Assembly: GCA_963726365.1 (NCBI GenBank)
Contig: CAVSCI010000012.1
Span: forward strand, 62,001 to 126,000
Origin: JAABQG01 sp963726365
GTDB taxonomy: Bacteria; Pseudomonadota; Gammaproteobacteria; Burkholderiales; Burkholderiaceae_C
Direction: 5' to 3'
DNA: 64,000 nucleotides
Part shown: positions 55,743 through 64,000 of the stretch, piece after piece
How the letters are laid out: each line of letters opens with the position of its first letter
Numbering within the stretch: position 1 is the stretch's first letter
Program-made: the position numbers and the translations under genes
The notes under the pieces: generated by a model
The model's database searches: none
The model's input: the letters and a program-made list of their open reading frames with translations, nothing else
Told to the model about the DNA's origin: nothing

Positions 55743-58175
55743 TCAATGCCCGCCAGGCCCCCGTCCACTGCGCCCGAAGGCGCCGCGCCCCGCCCGCAAG
55801 CATGCGCGCCGATAGTCCAGCAGGGTCTGCTGCGCGCGCGCCCACACGCTGCCCTCGGCAAAGGCCTCAACGTCGTCGGCCAGCCCCGCAGGCTGGCCGG
55901 TGAGCAGTTCGATGCCTTCGCTCACGTGCGCTACGGCATGCACACGGAACAGGCCGCGGGCCACGGCGTCGACGATGTCGCGGTCGAGCATCAGGTGGCG
56001 GCGGTTGCGTTCGGGAATCAGCACGCCCTGGGTGCCGTCGAGCCCGGCGCGCTCGCAGACGCGGAACCAGCCTTCTATTTTTTCGTTGAGTCCGCCCACG
56101 GGCAACACGTCGCCATGCTGGTTGACCGCGCCGGTCACCGCCAGGCCCTGGCGCAGCGGCAGCCCTGCCAGGCTGGACAGCAGCACGTACAGCTCGGCGC
56201 AGGAGGCCGAGTCGCCTTCCACCCCGTGGTATTCCTGCTCGAACACGATGGAGGCGCTCAGCGCCAGCGGCGCAATGGGGGCAAACGACGCCGACAGGTA
56301 ACTGCCCAGGATCAGCACGCCCTTGTCGTGGATCGGGCCGGACAAGGCCACCTCGCGTTCGATGTTCACCAGCCCCTCGTGTCCCGCGAAGGTGCGGGCC
56401 GTGACCCGGACCGGGAAACCGAAGCGGGCGTCGCCCAGGTCCACCTGCGTCAGCGCATTGATCTGCCCGACGGTGCTGCCCTGCACCGAGATCAGCCGGT
56501 CGCCCTCGCTGATGGATTCCCGCAGCCGCTGCGCCATGTAGTCGTGCCGGGCGTCGCGCGCATGCAGGGCGGACTCGACGTCCGCCACGCTCACCAGCGC
56601 GCCCGGCCGCGCCAGGCACAGGGAGGCGCTCTCGGTCACCAGGGCCTCGGTTCGCGCAAAGATGGCACTCTGCCGGGTCTGGTCATCGGCCTCCCGGTGG
56701 GACACTTCCAGGAGGCGCGCGACGGCGGCCGCAGTGAAATGGGGCAGGCCCAACCGCTGGCACACCTGCGCCACGAAGATGCCGGTGGCGTGCCGCGTCG
56801 CTTCGGTGCCGGCAAAGCTCTCCGCGAAATCCACCTTGACGCGGAAATGCCGGGCAAATTCCGGGTCGCCCTCCTGCAGCTCGTAGTAGTGCTCCACCGC
56901 GCCGATCAGCACGATCTTCACCCGCACATCGACCGCCTCGGGCTCCAGGGACACCGCGCCCATCGAGGCCATCGCCGTGCCCGGCTCCTCGATCTGCAGG
57001 CGGCCATTGCGCAGGAAGCGGCGCAGCTTCTCCCAGACCAGCGGGTCGGCCAGCAGGTCGCGCAGGTGCAGCATCAGGAAACCCCCATGCGCTTTGAGCA
57101 GGCTGCCGGCGCGGATGCGCGAGAAATCGGTGACCAGCACATCGTTCTCGGACTGGTACTCGATGCTGCCGAAAAGGGCGCGAAACAAGGGGTTGTTCTC
57201 GACGATCACGGGCGCGCCAGTCATGCCGTCGTTATCGACCACCAGGTTCACCCGGTAGCGTGAAAGCACCGTGTCCAGCGCCTCCTGGCGGCTTTCATCG
57301 TCGGGCTCGAACACCTGGAAAAGCTCGATGTTTTCCAGCACATCGGCCTGAACCTGGTCCAGGTACGCGCCCAGCTTGACGGCATCCTTGATCTGCTTCT
57401 TCAGGCCAACGCGAATCGCCTGGAGCTCGCGCTCCAGCATCGGCTTGACCACCTGCCGGCGCAGCGCCGTGAGGGCCTCGTTCAGGACACGCTCCTTGGC
57501 GCCGGACTTGTCCATAAAACGATTGATCTCCGCGTGCAGCTCCTGCTCGGCGCGGTCGAATTCGGCGCGCCGCTCGCGGGGCAACTCCGCCGCCTCCTTC
57601 TCCGTCAAGGCCTGGCCGTTCTCGCCGCGCAAGGTGAACACCAGGTGGCCGTCTTCACGGCGCAACGCAAAACTGCGTGCCTCGCCGAAAGCCGCCAGTT
57701 CGGAAAATGCCGCCGCCTCCTGCGCTGCGTGCGCCTTCTCAAGCTGTTCGCTGCTGGTCTTGAATTCCTGCCCTTCGAGCCGCTTGGGCACTTCGGCCTG
57801 CAGTGTCCGGTTGAGGGCTGCCATCAGCTGGCGGAACTGGCGCCCCTGCCCGGCGGGCATGCGCAAGGCGCGCGGGCGTTCCGGGGCGTCGAAATTGTGC
57901 AGATAGCAGAGGTCGGGCGGCACCGCCCGCCCGGCTGCGACCGACAGCATTTCCTGGTGCAGCAAGGAGGAACGCCCGCTGCCGACCTCGCCCAGCACGA
58001 ACAGGTTGTAGTCGGCCTGTTCCATGCGCAGCCCGAAGCGCGCCGCCGTTTCCGCGCGCTCCTGCCCGATCCAGGGCAGCGGCTCACGCAGCAGCTCGGT
58101 GGTGTCTGCAAAGCCCAGTGTGGCGGGGTCGACCATGAAACGGAGGTCGTCAGGGGTCAGGTTCGAGATTGGCAT
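55743..58175 (-). CDS. Lon-like ATP-dependent protease (LonB-type, S16 domain)
   Basis: An 810-residue AAA+ protease. An N-terminal Lon-like ATP-binding region includes NLFVLGEVGSGRSSLLHQEML (Walker A). The middle has long coiled-coil-rich segments, and LLKAHGGFLMLHLRDLLADP is part of the Walker B/sensor area. The C-terminal S16 protease domain has GDSASCAELYVLLSSLAGLPL with the catalytic Ser at about 658, and GGLNEKIEGWF with the catalytic Lys at about 699. No substrate is known. This group is distinct from housekeeping Lon: it lacks the LAN domain. It is divergent from the AMP phosphorylase-like gene across about 130 bp. Confidence 0.9.
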   Translation of the reverse strand: MPISNLTPDDLRFMVDPATLGFADTTELLREPLPWIGQERAETAARFGLRMEQADYNLFVLGEVGSGRSSLLHQEMLSVAAGRAVPPDLCYLHNFDAPERPRALRMPAGQGRQFRQLMAALNRTLQAEVPKRLEGQEFKTSSEQLEKAHAAQEAAAFSELAAFGEARSFALRREDGHLVFTLRGENGQALTEKEAAELPRERRAEFDRAEQELHAEINRFMDKSGAKERVLNEALTALRRQVVKPMLERELQAIRVGLKKQIKDAVKLGAYLDQVQADVLENIELFQVFEPDDESRQEALDTVLSRYRVNLVVDNDGMTGAPVIVENNPLFRALFGSIEYQSENDVLVTDFSRIRAGSLLKAHGGFLMLHLRDLLADPLVWEKLRRFLRNGRLQIEEPGTAMASMGAVSLEPEAVDVRVKIVLIGAVEHYYELQEGDPEFARHFRVKVDFAESFAGTEATRHATGIFVAQVCQRLGLPHFTAAAVARLLEVSHREADDQTRQSAIFARTEALVTESASLCLARPGALVSVADVESALHARDARHDYMAQRLRESISEGDRLISVQGSTVGQINALTQVDLGDARFGFPVRVTARTFAGHEGLVNIEREVALSGPIHDKGVLILGSYLSASFAPIAPLALSASIVFEQEYHGVEGDSASCAELYVLLSSLAGLPLRQGLAVTGAVNQHGDVLPVGGLNEKIEGWFRVCERAGLDGTQGVLIPERNRRHLMLDRDIVDAVARGLFRVHAVAHVSEGIELLTGQPAGLADDVEAFAEGSVWARAQQTLLDYRRACLRAGRGAFGRSGRGPGGH

Positions 58176-58308
58176 GAGGTTTCAGGCTCCGGGTTGGCCC
58201 GCCCACCAGGACTTTGCGCGGCCACTATGCAAGCTTAAACCGATCCTCGATCCATTTGCTTGACGCCCGTCACTGGCCGGCAAAGCGTGTTCGCGGTAGG
58301 CTTGCGCC

Positions 58309-59907
58309 ATGAGCCCTGCACAAATTGGACTTCCCGACCCGGCGCCAGCGCCCCCGGAACCGGCCTTGGCGCCCGCGTTGGCGCTGCGCCGGGTGGCCAT
58401 CGACACCTGGCACGAGAACGTGGCCTACCTGCACCGCGACTGCGATGTGTACCGCGCTGAAGGATTTCAGGCGCTCTCCAAGGTCGAAGTGCATGCCAAT
58501 GGCTGCCATATCCTGGCCACGGTCAACGTGGTGGACGATCCGGCCATCGTGGGCTGTCAGGAGCTGGGGCTGTCCGAGGATGCCTTCGACCAGCTCGGGG
58601 TGCTGGACGGTCATCCCGCCTACGTCTCCCAGGCCGAACCGGCGGCGTCCATGGCAGCGCTGTTCCGCAAGATCGATGGCGAGCGCCTCGATCGCGACGA
58701 CTTCCACGCCATCGTGCAGGACATCGCCCATTACCATTACTCCAAGATCGAGCTGACCGCTTTCGTGGTCGCCTGCAACCGCGCCGAACTCGACCGCGAG
58801 GAGGTGTACTTCCTGACCGAGGCCATGGTGGCCAGCGGCCGCAAACTCGACTGGCACGAGCCGCTGGTGGTGGACAAGCACTGCATCGGCGGCATTCCCG
58901 GCAACCGCACCTCGATGCTGGTGGTGCCGATCGTCGCCGCGCACGGCATGCTGTGCCCCAAGACCTCGTCGCGCGCCATCACTTCGCCGGCGGGCACGGC
59001 CGACACCATGGCCGTGCTGGCCAATGTGGAGTTGGCGTTTGCGCAGCTGGAGCAGATCGTCCGCGAGCACCGCGGCTGCCTGGCCTGGGGCGGCAAGGCG
59101 GACCTGTCGCCGGCCGATGACGTGCTGATCACGGTGGAGCGGCCGCTGTCGATCGACTCACCGGGCCAGATGGTGGCCTCCATCCTGTCCAAGAAGATCG
59201 CGGCGGGCTCCACCCACCTGGTGCTGGACATTCCCATCGGCCCCACGGCAAAAGTGCGCTCCATGCCCGAGGCGCAGCGCCTGCGCCGGCTGTTCGAGTA
59301 CGTGGCCGGCCGCATGCACATCACGCTCGATGTGGTGATCACCGATGGTCGCCAGCCCATCGGCAACGGTATCGGTCCGGTGCTGGAGGCGCGCGACGTC
59401 ATGCGGGTGCTGGAGAACGACCCGCGCGCGCCGATCGATCTGCGCCAGAAGGCGCTGCGCCTGGCCGGCCGCCTGATCGAGTGCGACCCGGACGTGCGCG
59501 GCGGCGACGGCTTTGCCATTGCGCGCGACATCCTGGATTCGGGCCGTGCGCTGGCCCGCATGAACCACATCATTGCGGCGCAGGGGACGCGCAATTTCGA
59601 TCACAACCAGCCGGCACTGGGACCGCTCAGCCTGGAGGTGCGCGCCACCGGGTCGGGCGTGGTGGCGGGGATCGACAATTTGCAGATCGCGCGCGTGGCC
59701 CGCCTGGCGGGCGCCCCCAAGGTCCAGGGCGCCGGCGTGGATCTTTTCCGCAAGCTCGGCGACGGGGTGGCCGCGGGCGACGTGCTCTACCGGGTCCACG
59801 CCAGCTATCCTGCCGACCTGGAGTTTGCGCGGCTGGCCAGCACGCGTTCCAGCGGCTTCACGATCGGCCGGGCCGACGAAGTGCCGCACGTCTTCGTGGA
59901 GTTCTGA
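58309..59907 (+). CDS. Thymidine / AMP phosphorylase family protein
   Basis: A 532-residue glycosyltransferase family 3 protein with an N-terminal about 90-residue extension. Motifs VVDKHCIGGIPGNRTSMLVVPI and KTSSRAITSPAGTADTM are the phosphate and pentose-binding loops of pyrimidine and AMP phosphorylases. Its length and N-terminal domain match the archaeal AMP phosphorylase-like group rather than E. coli DeoA (440 residues). This suggests phosphorolysis of nucleoside monophosphates to ribose-1,5-bisphosphate, but activity is inferred. Its stop overlaps the start of the PRPP synthetase-like gene, so the two are coupled. Confidence 0.9.
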   Translation: MSPAQIGLPDPAPAPPEPALAPALALRRVAIDTWHENVAYLHRDCDVYRAEGFQALSKVEVHANGCHILATVNVVDDPAIVGCQELGLSEDAFDQLGVLDGHPAYVSQAEPAASMAALFRKIDGERLDRDDFHAIVQDIAHYHYSKIELTAFVVACNRAELDREEVYFLTEAMVASGRKLDWHEPLVVDKHCIGGIPGNRTSMLVVPIVAAHGMLCPKTSSRAITSPAGTADTMAVLANVELAFAQLEQIVREHRGCLAWGGKADLSPADDVLITVERPLSIDSPGQMVASILSKKIAAGSTHLVLDIPIGPTAKVRSMPEAQRLRRLFEYVAGRMHITLDVVITDGRQPIGNGIGPVLEARDVMRVLENDPRAPIDLRQKALRLAGRLIECDPDVRGGDGFAIARDILDSGRALARMNHIIAAQGTRNFDHNQPALGPLSLEVRATGSGVVAGIDNLQIARVARLAGAPKVQGAGVDLFRKLGDGVAAGDVLYRVHASYPADLEFARLASTRSSGFTIGRADEVPHVFVEF

Positions 59908-60806
59908 TGAGCCCGCCCGCGATCCTGCTGTATTTCGACGAAGAGCACGCCGCCGCGTCGCGCCTGGCTGAAGCCTCCGGCCTGGCTTTTGCGCGGGTGG
60001 AGCGTCACCGCTTTCCCGATGGCGAGATCAAGTTGCGCCTGCCGGATACCCTGCCTGAAAGGGTGGTGGTGCTGCGCACCCTGGACCATCCGAACGAGAA
60101 ACTGGTGGAACTGCTGCTGGCCGCCCGGACCGCCCGGGCACTGGGCGCCCGCCATCTGACGCTGGTGGCGCCCTACCTCGCCTACATGCGCCAGGATATC
60201 GCCTTCCGCCCGGGCGAAGCCGTCAGCCAACGCATCGTCGGGCGTTTCCTGGCGGATCTGTTTGACGCCGTGATCACGGTGGACCCCCACCTGCACCGTG
60301 TGGCCACGCTGACCGAGGCAGTCCCGGCGCGACAGGCCATCGTCCTGAGCGGCGCGCCCCTGCTGGCCGACCTGGTTGCGCAGCGACGCCCTGGCGCGCT
60401 GCTGATGGGACCCGATGGCGAATCCGCGCAGTGGATTGCCCAGGCGGCCGCACGCCACGGCTTCGACCATGCCGTGTGCGCCAAGGTGCGCCATGGCGAC
60501 CATGCGGTGGAAGTCGAACTTCCACCGGTACCAGTGGCCGGTCGCGCGGTGGTACTGCTGGACGACGTGGCCAGCACCGGACACACCGTGGCGCAGGCGG
60601 CCCGGCTGTTGCTGGCGGCCGGCGCCGGGACGGTGGACAGCGCCGTGACCCACGCCCTGTTGTCCGAAGAGGCGCTGCGGATGATGCGCCAGGCGGGCGT
60701 GGGCGACATCTGGAGCACTGACAGCATCCCCCACCCGACCAACGCGGTCAGCGTGGCGCACCTGCTCGCGCAAGCCCTGCTAAACCTGGGTCAAGCCGAC
60801 GGCTGA
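59907..60806 (+). CDS. Ribose-phosphate pyrophosphokinase-like protein
   Basis: A 299-residue phosphoribosyltransferase-type protein with the PRPP synthetase layout: N-terminal RVERHRFPDGEIKLRLPD, the DPHLHRVATL segment, and the PRPP loop VVLLDDVASTGHTVAQAA. It lacks some of the regulatory residues and is shorter than canonical Prs (about 315). The ATG overlaps the TGA of the phosphorylase gene by one base (TGATGA). Together the two could convert AMP or ribose phosphates and PRPP; a link to adenine or pentose recycling is likely but not proven. Confidence 0.9.
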   Translation: MSPPAILLYFDEEHAAASRLAEASGLAFARVERHRFPDGEIKLRLPDTLPERVVVLRTLDHPNEKLVELLLAARTARALGARHLTLVAPYLAYMRQDIAFRPGEAVSQRIVGRFLADLFDAVITVDPHLHRVATLTEAVPARQAIVLSGAPLLADLVAQRRPGALLMGPDGESAQWIAQAAARHGFDHAVCAKVRHGDHAVEVELPPVPVAGRAVVLLDDVASTGHTVAQAARLLLAAGAGTVDSAVTHALLSEEALRMMRQAGVGDIWSTDSIPHPTNAVSVAHLLAQALLNLGQADG

Positions 60807-60935
60807 ACAAATGACGTGGATCAAGAAACGACCGGGTTCCTGCGCAGGCGGCCGGCATCGTTTGCTATATTGAGCCCACAAGTTTCGCGGAAGCCGTCAT
60901 TTGGCCGGCGACCGCACCCAATGAGGTGACCTTTC

Positions 60936-61487
60936 ATGAACCACGCGCCGACCCCACCGATTGACGAAGCCAGCGACGCCCCCCTGCTGAATTTTTCCAA
61001 TTGCCACGCGGGCATCATTTCGCACCTGAAGACCTTTGGCGAACTGCCTGCGCTGCTGGCGCCCGCCGCCCGTGCGCGCACGATCGCCGAGCAAACCCTG
61101 GGGTTCTTTCGCGATGCCGTCTACGAGCACCATTCCGAGGAAGAGAAAGAGCTGTTCCCCGCCGTGTTGGCCAGCGCCGTCAAGGGTGAGGAACGCGACC
61201 GTGTCCGGGTCATGGTGGACCAGCTGACCGCGGAGCACCGCACCGTCGAGGCCGCGTGGTCCAAGCTGGAGCCCGAACTGAAGAAGGTGGCGAAAGGGCA
61301 CTCGAGCGAACTCAACGTGGCCGGGGTGGAGCACCTGGTGGAAAGCTACCTGGCCCATGCGCGCTTCGAGGAAGAGCACTTCCTGCCACTGGCCCATACC
61401 ATTCTGGCGCGCAACGGCAACCACATGGAAGCCCTCGGCTTGTCGCTGCACATGCGCCACGCACCGCGCATCATCGCGCACATCTGA
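60936..61487 (+). CDS. Hemerythrin domain-containing protein
   Basis: A 183-residue four-helix protein with the hemerythrin iron-binding set: NFSNCHAGIISHLKTF, RDAVYEHHSEEEKELFPAVL, LTAEHRTVEAAWSKLEPEL, and YLAHARFEEEHFLPLAHTIL. The HHxxE and HxxxE patterns give the di-iron ligands. Such proteins bind or sense oxygen or NO, or store iron. It follows the PRPP synthetase-like gene by 129 bp. The intergenic sequence contains ATCAAGAAACG, not a clear FNR site. Confidence 0.88.
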   Translation: MNHAPTPPIDEASDAPLLNFSNCHAGIISHLKTFGELPALLAPAARARTIAEQTLGFFRDAVYEHHSEEEKELFPAVLASAVKGEERDRVRVMVDQLTAEHRTVEAAWSKLEPELKKVAKGHSSELNVAGVEHLVESYLAHARFEEEHFLPLAHTILARNGNHMEALGLSLHMRHAPRIIAHI

Positions 61488-61524
61488 GTCCTGAGTCGTT
61501 CAAGCCCGCGCGCAAGGCGTCGCG

Positions 61525-62121
61525 TCACAGGTCGTTGACCTCGCGCGCATGCTGCGCCCGCAGGCGCTCCAGCCCCTGGCGGAAACTCTCGGCGTCGCCG
61601 AACTCGAAGAAATCCGGGTAGCGGTCATGGGCGCCCAGCACGCGGCGGGCGTGCTTGATCGGACACCAGTACTGTTCGGTGCGGGCCGCCACCTCACGCA
61701 GGTAGGCCGCCACCCCGTTGCCGTAAGAACAGTAGAAACAGTTGAACCGTTCGATCGCGTTCAGGTACGGCAGGTCGGTGCGGTCGAAGATCAGGTAATC
61801 GCGCCGCCGGACCCTCGGGATGCCATAGACCGGAAAGCACAGCCTCTGGTAGAGCGTGACGAACAGGTCCATCAGCGCGAAGATGGCAAAGCCTGAATAG
61901 ATTACCGGCGCGGTCAGCAACACCAGACAGCGCGCATCACGCAGGTAGCGCAGCAGGCCGATGCGGTACAGGCGCTGGCGCTGCTGGACCTCCTCGGCAA
62001 AGCGCAAGCGCTTGCCCTGCATGACGAACTCGATTTCTTCGCGCTTCTTCTTGAACTCGGCTTCCAGCTCCTCGCGCAGTGCCTGCATGCGTTGCAGCAG
62101 TTCGTCAACGTTGGGATTCAT
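61525..62121 (-). CDS. Hypothetical membrane-associated protein with CxxC
   Basis: A 198-residue protein. The first about 60 residues are strongly charged and probably coiled coil (LREELEAEFKKKREEIEFV), followed by a membrane segment (CLVLLTAPVIYSGFAIFALM) and a C-terminal part with FDRTDLPYLNAIERFNCFYC, whose last residues with GNGVAAYLREVAARTEQYWC-type sequence contain a CFYC pair and a further cysteine. I recognise it as conserved but cannot assign a function. Start at 62121. It is in the opposite orientation to the hemerythrin gene, and downstream of the M16 genes on the same strand. Confidence 0.75.
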   Translation of the reverse strand: MNPNVDELLQRMQALREELEAEFKKKREEIEFVMQGKRLRFAEEVQQRQRLYRIGLLRYLRDARCLVLLTAPVIYSGFAIFALMDLFVTLYQRLCFPVYGIPRVRRRDYLIFDRTDLPYLNAIERFNCFYCSYGNGVAAYLREVAARTEQYWCPIKHARRVLGAHDRYPDFFEFGDAESFRQGLERLRAQHAREVNDL

Positions 62122-62214
62122 GGCACAGGCCCTCGGGTGGTGTGGACCAGACCATACCGCATCCCGACCCAAGCCCGCGTGCAGCCTGCGGGAAACGCTT
62201 CGCCATGGCCCCCG

Positions 62215-63567
62215 TCAGGTTGCGCCGCCCACCACCACCGTCACCATGCGTTCGGGCTGCAACTTGCGTGCGAATGCTGCCCGAACGTCGGCCGCGGTGA
62301 CTTTTTCAACCTGCCGGGTCCAGCTGTCCAGGTAGTCGAGCGGCAAATTGTTCCAGGCAATGTTGGCCACGTTGTCCAGCAACTTGCGATTGCTGTCGAT
62401 GCGCAGGGCGAAGCCGCCGATCAGGTTGTCCTTGGCGGCTTTCAACTCAGCCGGCGTCGGGCCTTCGGCCACGAACTGCGCCACCACCTCGCGCGAGACC
62501 TTCAGCGCCTGCTCGGCCTGGTCCGGGCGCGTCTGCAGGCCAACGCTGAATGCGCCAGCGTGAAGACCCGGCGAAAAGTAGCTGTAGACGCTGTAGCTGA
62601 GGCCGCGCTTCTCGCGCACCTCGGTCGTCAGGCGCGACACGAAGCCGCCACCGCCCAGGGTGTAGTTGCCCACCAGCAAGGCAAAGAAGTCCGGATCGTC
62701 GCGCTTGTGGCCTGGCTGGCCAATGAACACATGCGCCTGGGCCGAATCAAACGGAATGCGCCGGTCCTGCGACGCGGTCAAGGGCGCCACCTCGGGGACG
62801 GCGGGCAGCGGCGCGCAGGCCGCCGCGTCACCCGCCGGCAGGCGGGAAAGTAGTTGCGTGACCAGCACGTCGGCCTGCGTCCGGTTGAGCGCGCCGACGA
62901 TGCTGACCTTCGCGCGGCAAGGTGCGATCAGCCGTGCGTACAGCCTGCGCATGTCGGCCACGCCCATGCGCGCGAGCGTGGCCTCCGTCATTTCGAAGCC
63001 ATAGGGGTGATCGCCGTAGACGCCTTTGGAAAAGGCGCGTCCCGCCACCGTGGCCGGGCGCGTGTTGGCTTCCCGTATCGCCGCGGAAAGGCGTTCTCGC
63101 TCGCGCAGCCAGATCGGCTCGGGAAACGACGGTTCACCGATCTGGCGCGCCGCCAGCGCCGCAGCCCGCTCCATCAGGTCGGGGTAGCTCAGCGAGCGCA
63201 GCGAAAAGCTCATGCGGTCGCTGCCGGCACTGGCGCTGAACGAAGCCCCGAGGTCGGCCCAGGCTTCGCCCAGCTGGTTTTCATCGAGCGCCGCCTCGCT
63301 GCCCCGCGCTGCCACGCCCTTGGAGAGCATGCCGGCCGTGACACTGGCCAGCCCCGCCTGATCCGCCGGATCCCGCCGGCCGCCGGCGTCGATGTCGATC
63401 TGCACGTCCACCATCGGAATAGCCGGGCTGTCGACCAGCCAGACCTTCGCGCCGCCGGGCTGGGTCCAATGCTGGATTGGAATGCCGGCATAGGCAAAAT
63501 TCAGGAAAAACAGGGCACAGGCCAGCGTCAGAAGGTCTTTCACAGCTATCTTTTTCAGAGTAATCAT
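62215..63567 (-). CDS. M16 family peptidase, non-catalytic-type subunit
   Basis: A 450-residue protein with a signal peptide (ALFFLNFAYAG ends it) and two M16 domains. The zinc-binding HxxEH motif of active pitrilysins is missing: the position has GLASVTAGMLSKG. The later R/Y pair typical of M16 subunits is present (RLTTEVREKRGLSYSVYSYF). This fits the second, inactive subunit of a heterodimeric pair, whose partner is encoded upstream (minus strand, partial). Start at 63567; MITLKKIAVKD is coded by a short AT-rich repeat. Confidence 0.93.
   Translation of the reverse strand: MITLKKIAVKDLLTLACALFFLNFAYAGIPIQHWTQPGGAKVWLVDSPAIPMVDVQIDIDAGGRRDPADQAGLASVTAGMLSKGVAARGSEAALDENQLGEAWADLGASFSASAGSDRMSFSLRSLSYPDLMERAAALAARQIGEPSFPEPIWLRERERLSAAIREANTRPATVAGRAFSKGVYGDHPYGFEMTEATLARMGVADMRRLYARLIAPCRAKVSIVGALNRTQADVLVTQLLSRLPAGDAAACAPLPAVPEVAPLTASQDRRIPFDSAQAHVFIGQPGHKRDDPDFFALLVGNYTLGGGGFVSRLTTEVREKRGLSYSVYSYFSPGLHAGAFSVGLQTRPDQAEQALKVSREVVAQFVAEGPTPAELKAAKDNLIGGFALRIDSNRKLLDNVANIAWNNLPLDYLDSWTRQVEKVTAADVRAAFARKLQPERMVTVVVGGAT
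63541..63567. repeat. Short AT-rich repeat overlapping the M16 gene start
   Basis: CACAGCTATCTTTTTCAGAG resembles the element at 46139 (TAGCTACTTTTTCAGGAG). It covers the first codons of the M16 gene, so the repeat provides the coding start. Confidence 0.4.
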
Positions 63568-63579
63568 GCGCTGCCCCGG

Positions 63580-64000
63580 TCAATGGCGAGCGCCTGCCGG
63601 CGGGGTGCGCGGCTTGCGGTCGGGGCTCAGGGGCTGGGGACGCAACAGGGCCACGGTCAACTGGTCATCGCCAAAATACTTCGCGGCCACGGTCTGCACC
63701 TGGGCTGCGGTGACCTTGCGCAGGCGCGCGATCAGTTGCTCGCCCGCGTCCAGCGGCAGACCCAGCGCCCAGTTGCTGCCCAGTTCCCGCGCCTGGTTCA
63801 TCACCGAATCGAGCTTGTAGACCTCGCTGGCCACCCACTGGGTCTTCACGCGGTTCAGTTCGGCCTCGCTCACGCCGTCGCGCGCGATCCGGGTGACCTG
63901 CTCGCGCAGCGCGGCCTCCACCTGCTCCGTTGTCTTGCCCGGCGCCGGCACACCGTCCAGCGTGAACAGCTGCGGACCCCGCCCCATCAGGCCGTTGCCG
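63580..64000 (-). CDS. M16 family peptidase, C-terminal part (partial)
   Basis: The frame runs from the window edge to a stop at 63580, so only the C-terminal about 140 residues are seen: GKTTEQVEAALREQVTRIAR, DSVMNQARELGSNWALGLPL, and AAKYFGDDQLTVALLRPQPL. This is the second M16 domain of a peptidase. The catalytic HxxEH domain would be outside the window. It lies 12 bp upstream of the non-catalytic subunit gene on the same strand, the usual heterodimeric pair. Confidence 0.9.
   Translation of the reverse strand, partial: GNGLMGRGPQLFTLDGVPAPGKTTEQVEAALREQVTRIARDGVSEAELNRVKTQWVASEVYKLDSVMNQARELGSNWALGLPLDAGEQLIARLRKVTAAQVQTVAAKYFGDDQLTVALLRPQPLSPDRKPRTPPAGARH

Noticed and set aside
60807..60935. 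Possible FNR site before the hemerythrin gene.
   Set aside because: Only a half-site-like ATCAA is present; the TTGAT partner is not at the right distance.

Overview
The window is high-GC chromosomal DNA from a member of the Burkholderiales, most probably the family Comamonadaceae (Polaromonas, Rhodoferax, Variovorax or Ramlibacter relatives). The evidence is the trxB / crp-ftsK divergon, the ribF-ileS-lspA order, a Bug-type TctC receptor with TctA and TctB, a recJ-lolCD neighbourhood, and several copies of GC-rich palindromic repeats I associate with this family. No phage, integrase, transposase, CRISPR array, rRNA or tRNA gene was seen. The assignment rests on gene content and order, not on a database search.

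Layout. 1-9.7 kb holds housekeeping genes: start of ftsK, a Crp/Fnr regulator, trxB, rpmB-rpmG, a fatty-acid desaturase, rsmB, a DUF1653 gene, purN, a YceH-family gene and a pair of acyl-CoA dehydrogenases. 9.8-15.1 kb holds an HNH nuclease and the ribF-ileS-lspA operon. 15.1-24.8 kb is metabolic and transport: VOC and DUF1428 proteins, quinone oxidoreductase, two EamA exporters, an SDR, a gamma-glutamyltransferase-like enzyme and a tripartite tricarboxylate transporter (tctC, tctA, tctB). 24.9-30.2 kb has a GspE/PilB ATPase, a spermidine-synthase-like protein, a DNA glycosylase, TatD and a trypsin-like protease. 30.3-33.4 kb is a MoxR / DUF58 / VWA operon. 33.7-41.3 kb is a sulfur-related block: SulP anion transporter, DUF202 protein, radical-SAM sulfatase maturase, arylsulfatase, a HAD hydrolase with a 2H-phosphoesterase-like tail, and the 3' remnant of a second sulfatase. 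41.5-45.8 kb encodes an ABC export system (ATPase, permease, HlyD adaptor). 45.8-51.6 kb mixes small envelope proteins, an RNase H-like protein, a membrane-anchored Mrr-like nuclease and lolD-lolC. 51.7-58.2 kb has a hypothetical gene, recJ, coaD, rsmD and a Lon-like protease. 58.3-64 kb has an AMP/thymidine phosphorylase-like gene, a PRPP-synthetase-like gene, a hemerythrin, a hypothetical gene and two M16 peptidases.

The most striking global property is a heavy load of single-base frameshifts: about 20 events, mostly one-base insertions, in at least 14 genes. These include essential ones such as ileS and ribF, so sequencing or assembly error is the simplest explanation. I give such genes as single spans and state where the frame breaks.

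Biologically, the best candidates for a second look are the sulfatase block, which lies between two direct copies of a palindromic repeat; the GC-rich repeat that has entered recJ in frame and forms the start of lolD; and the cluster of Lon-like protease, AMP phosphorylase-like, PRPP-synthetase-like and hemerythrin genes.
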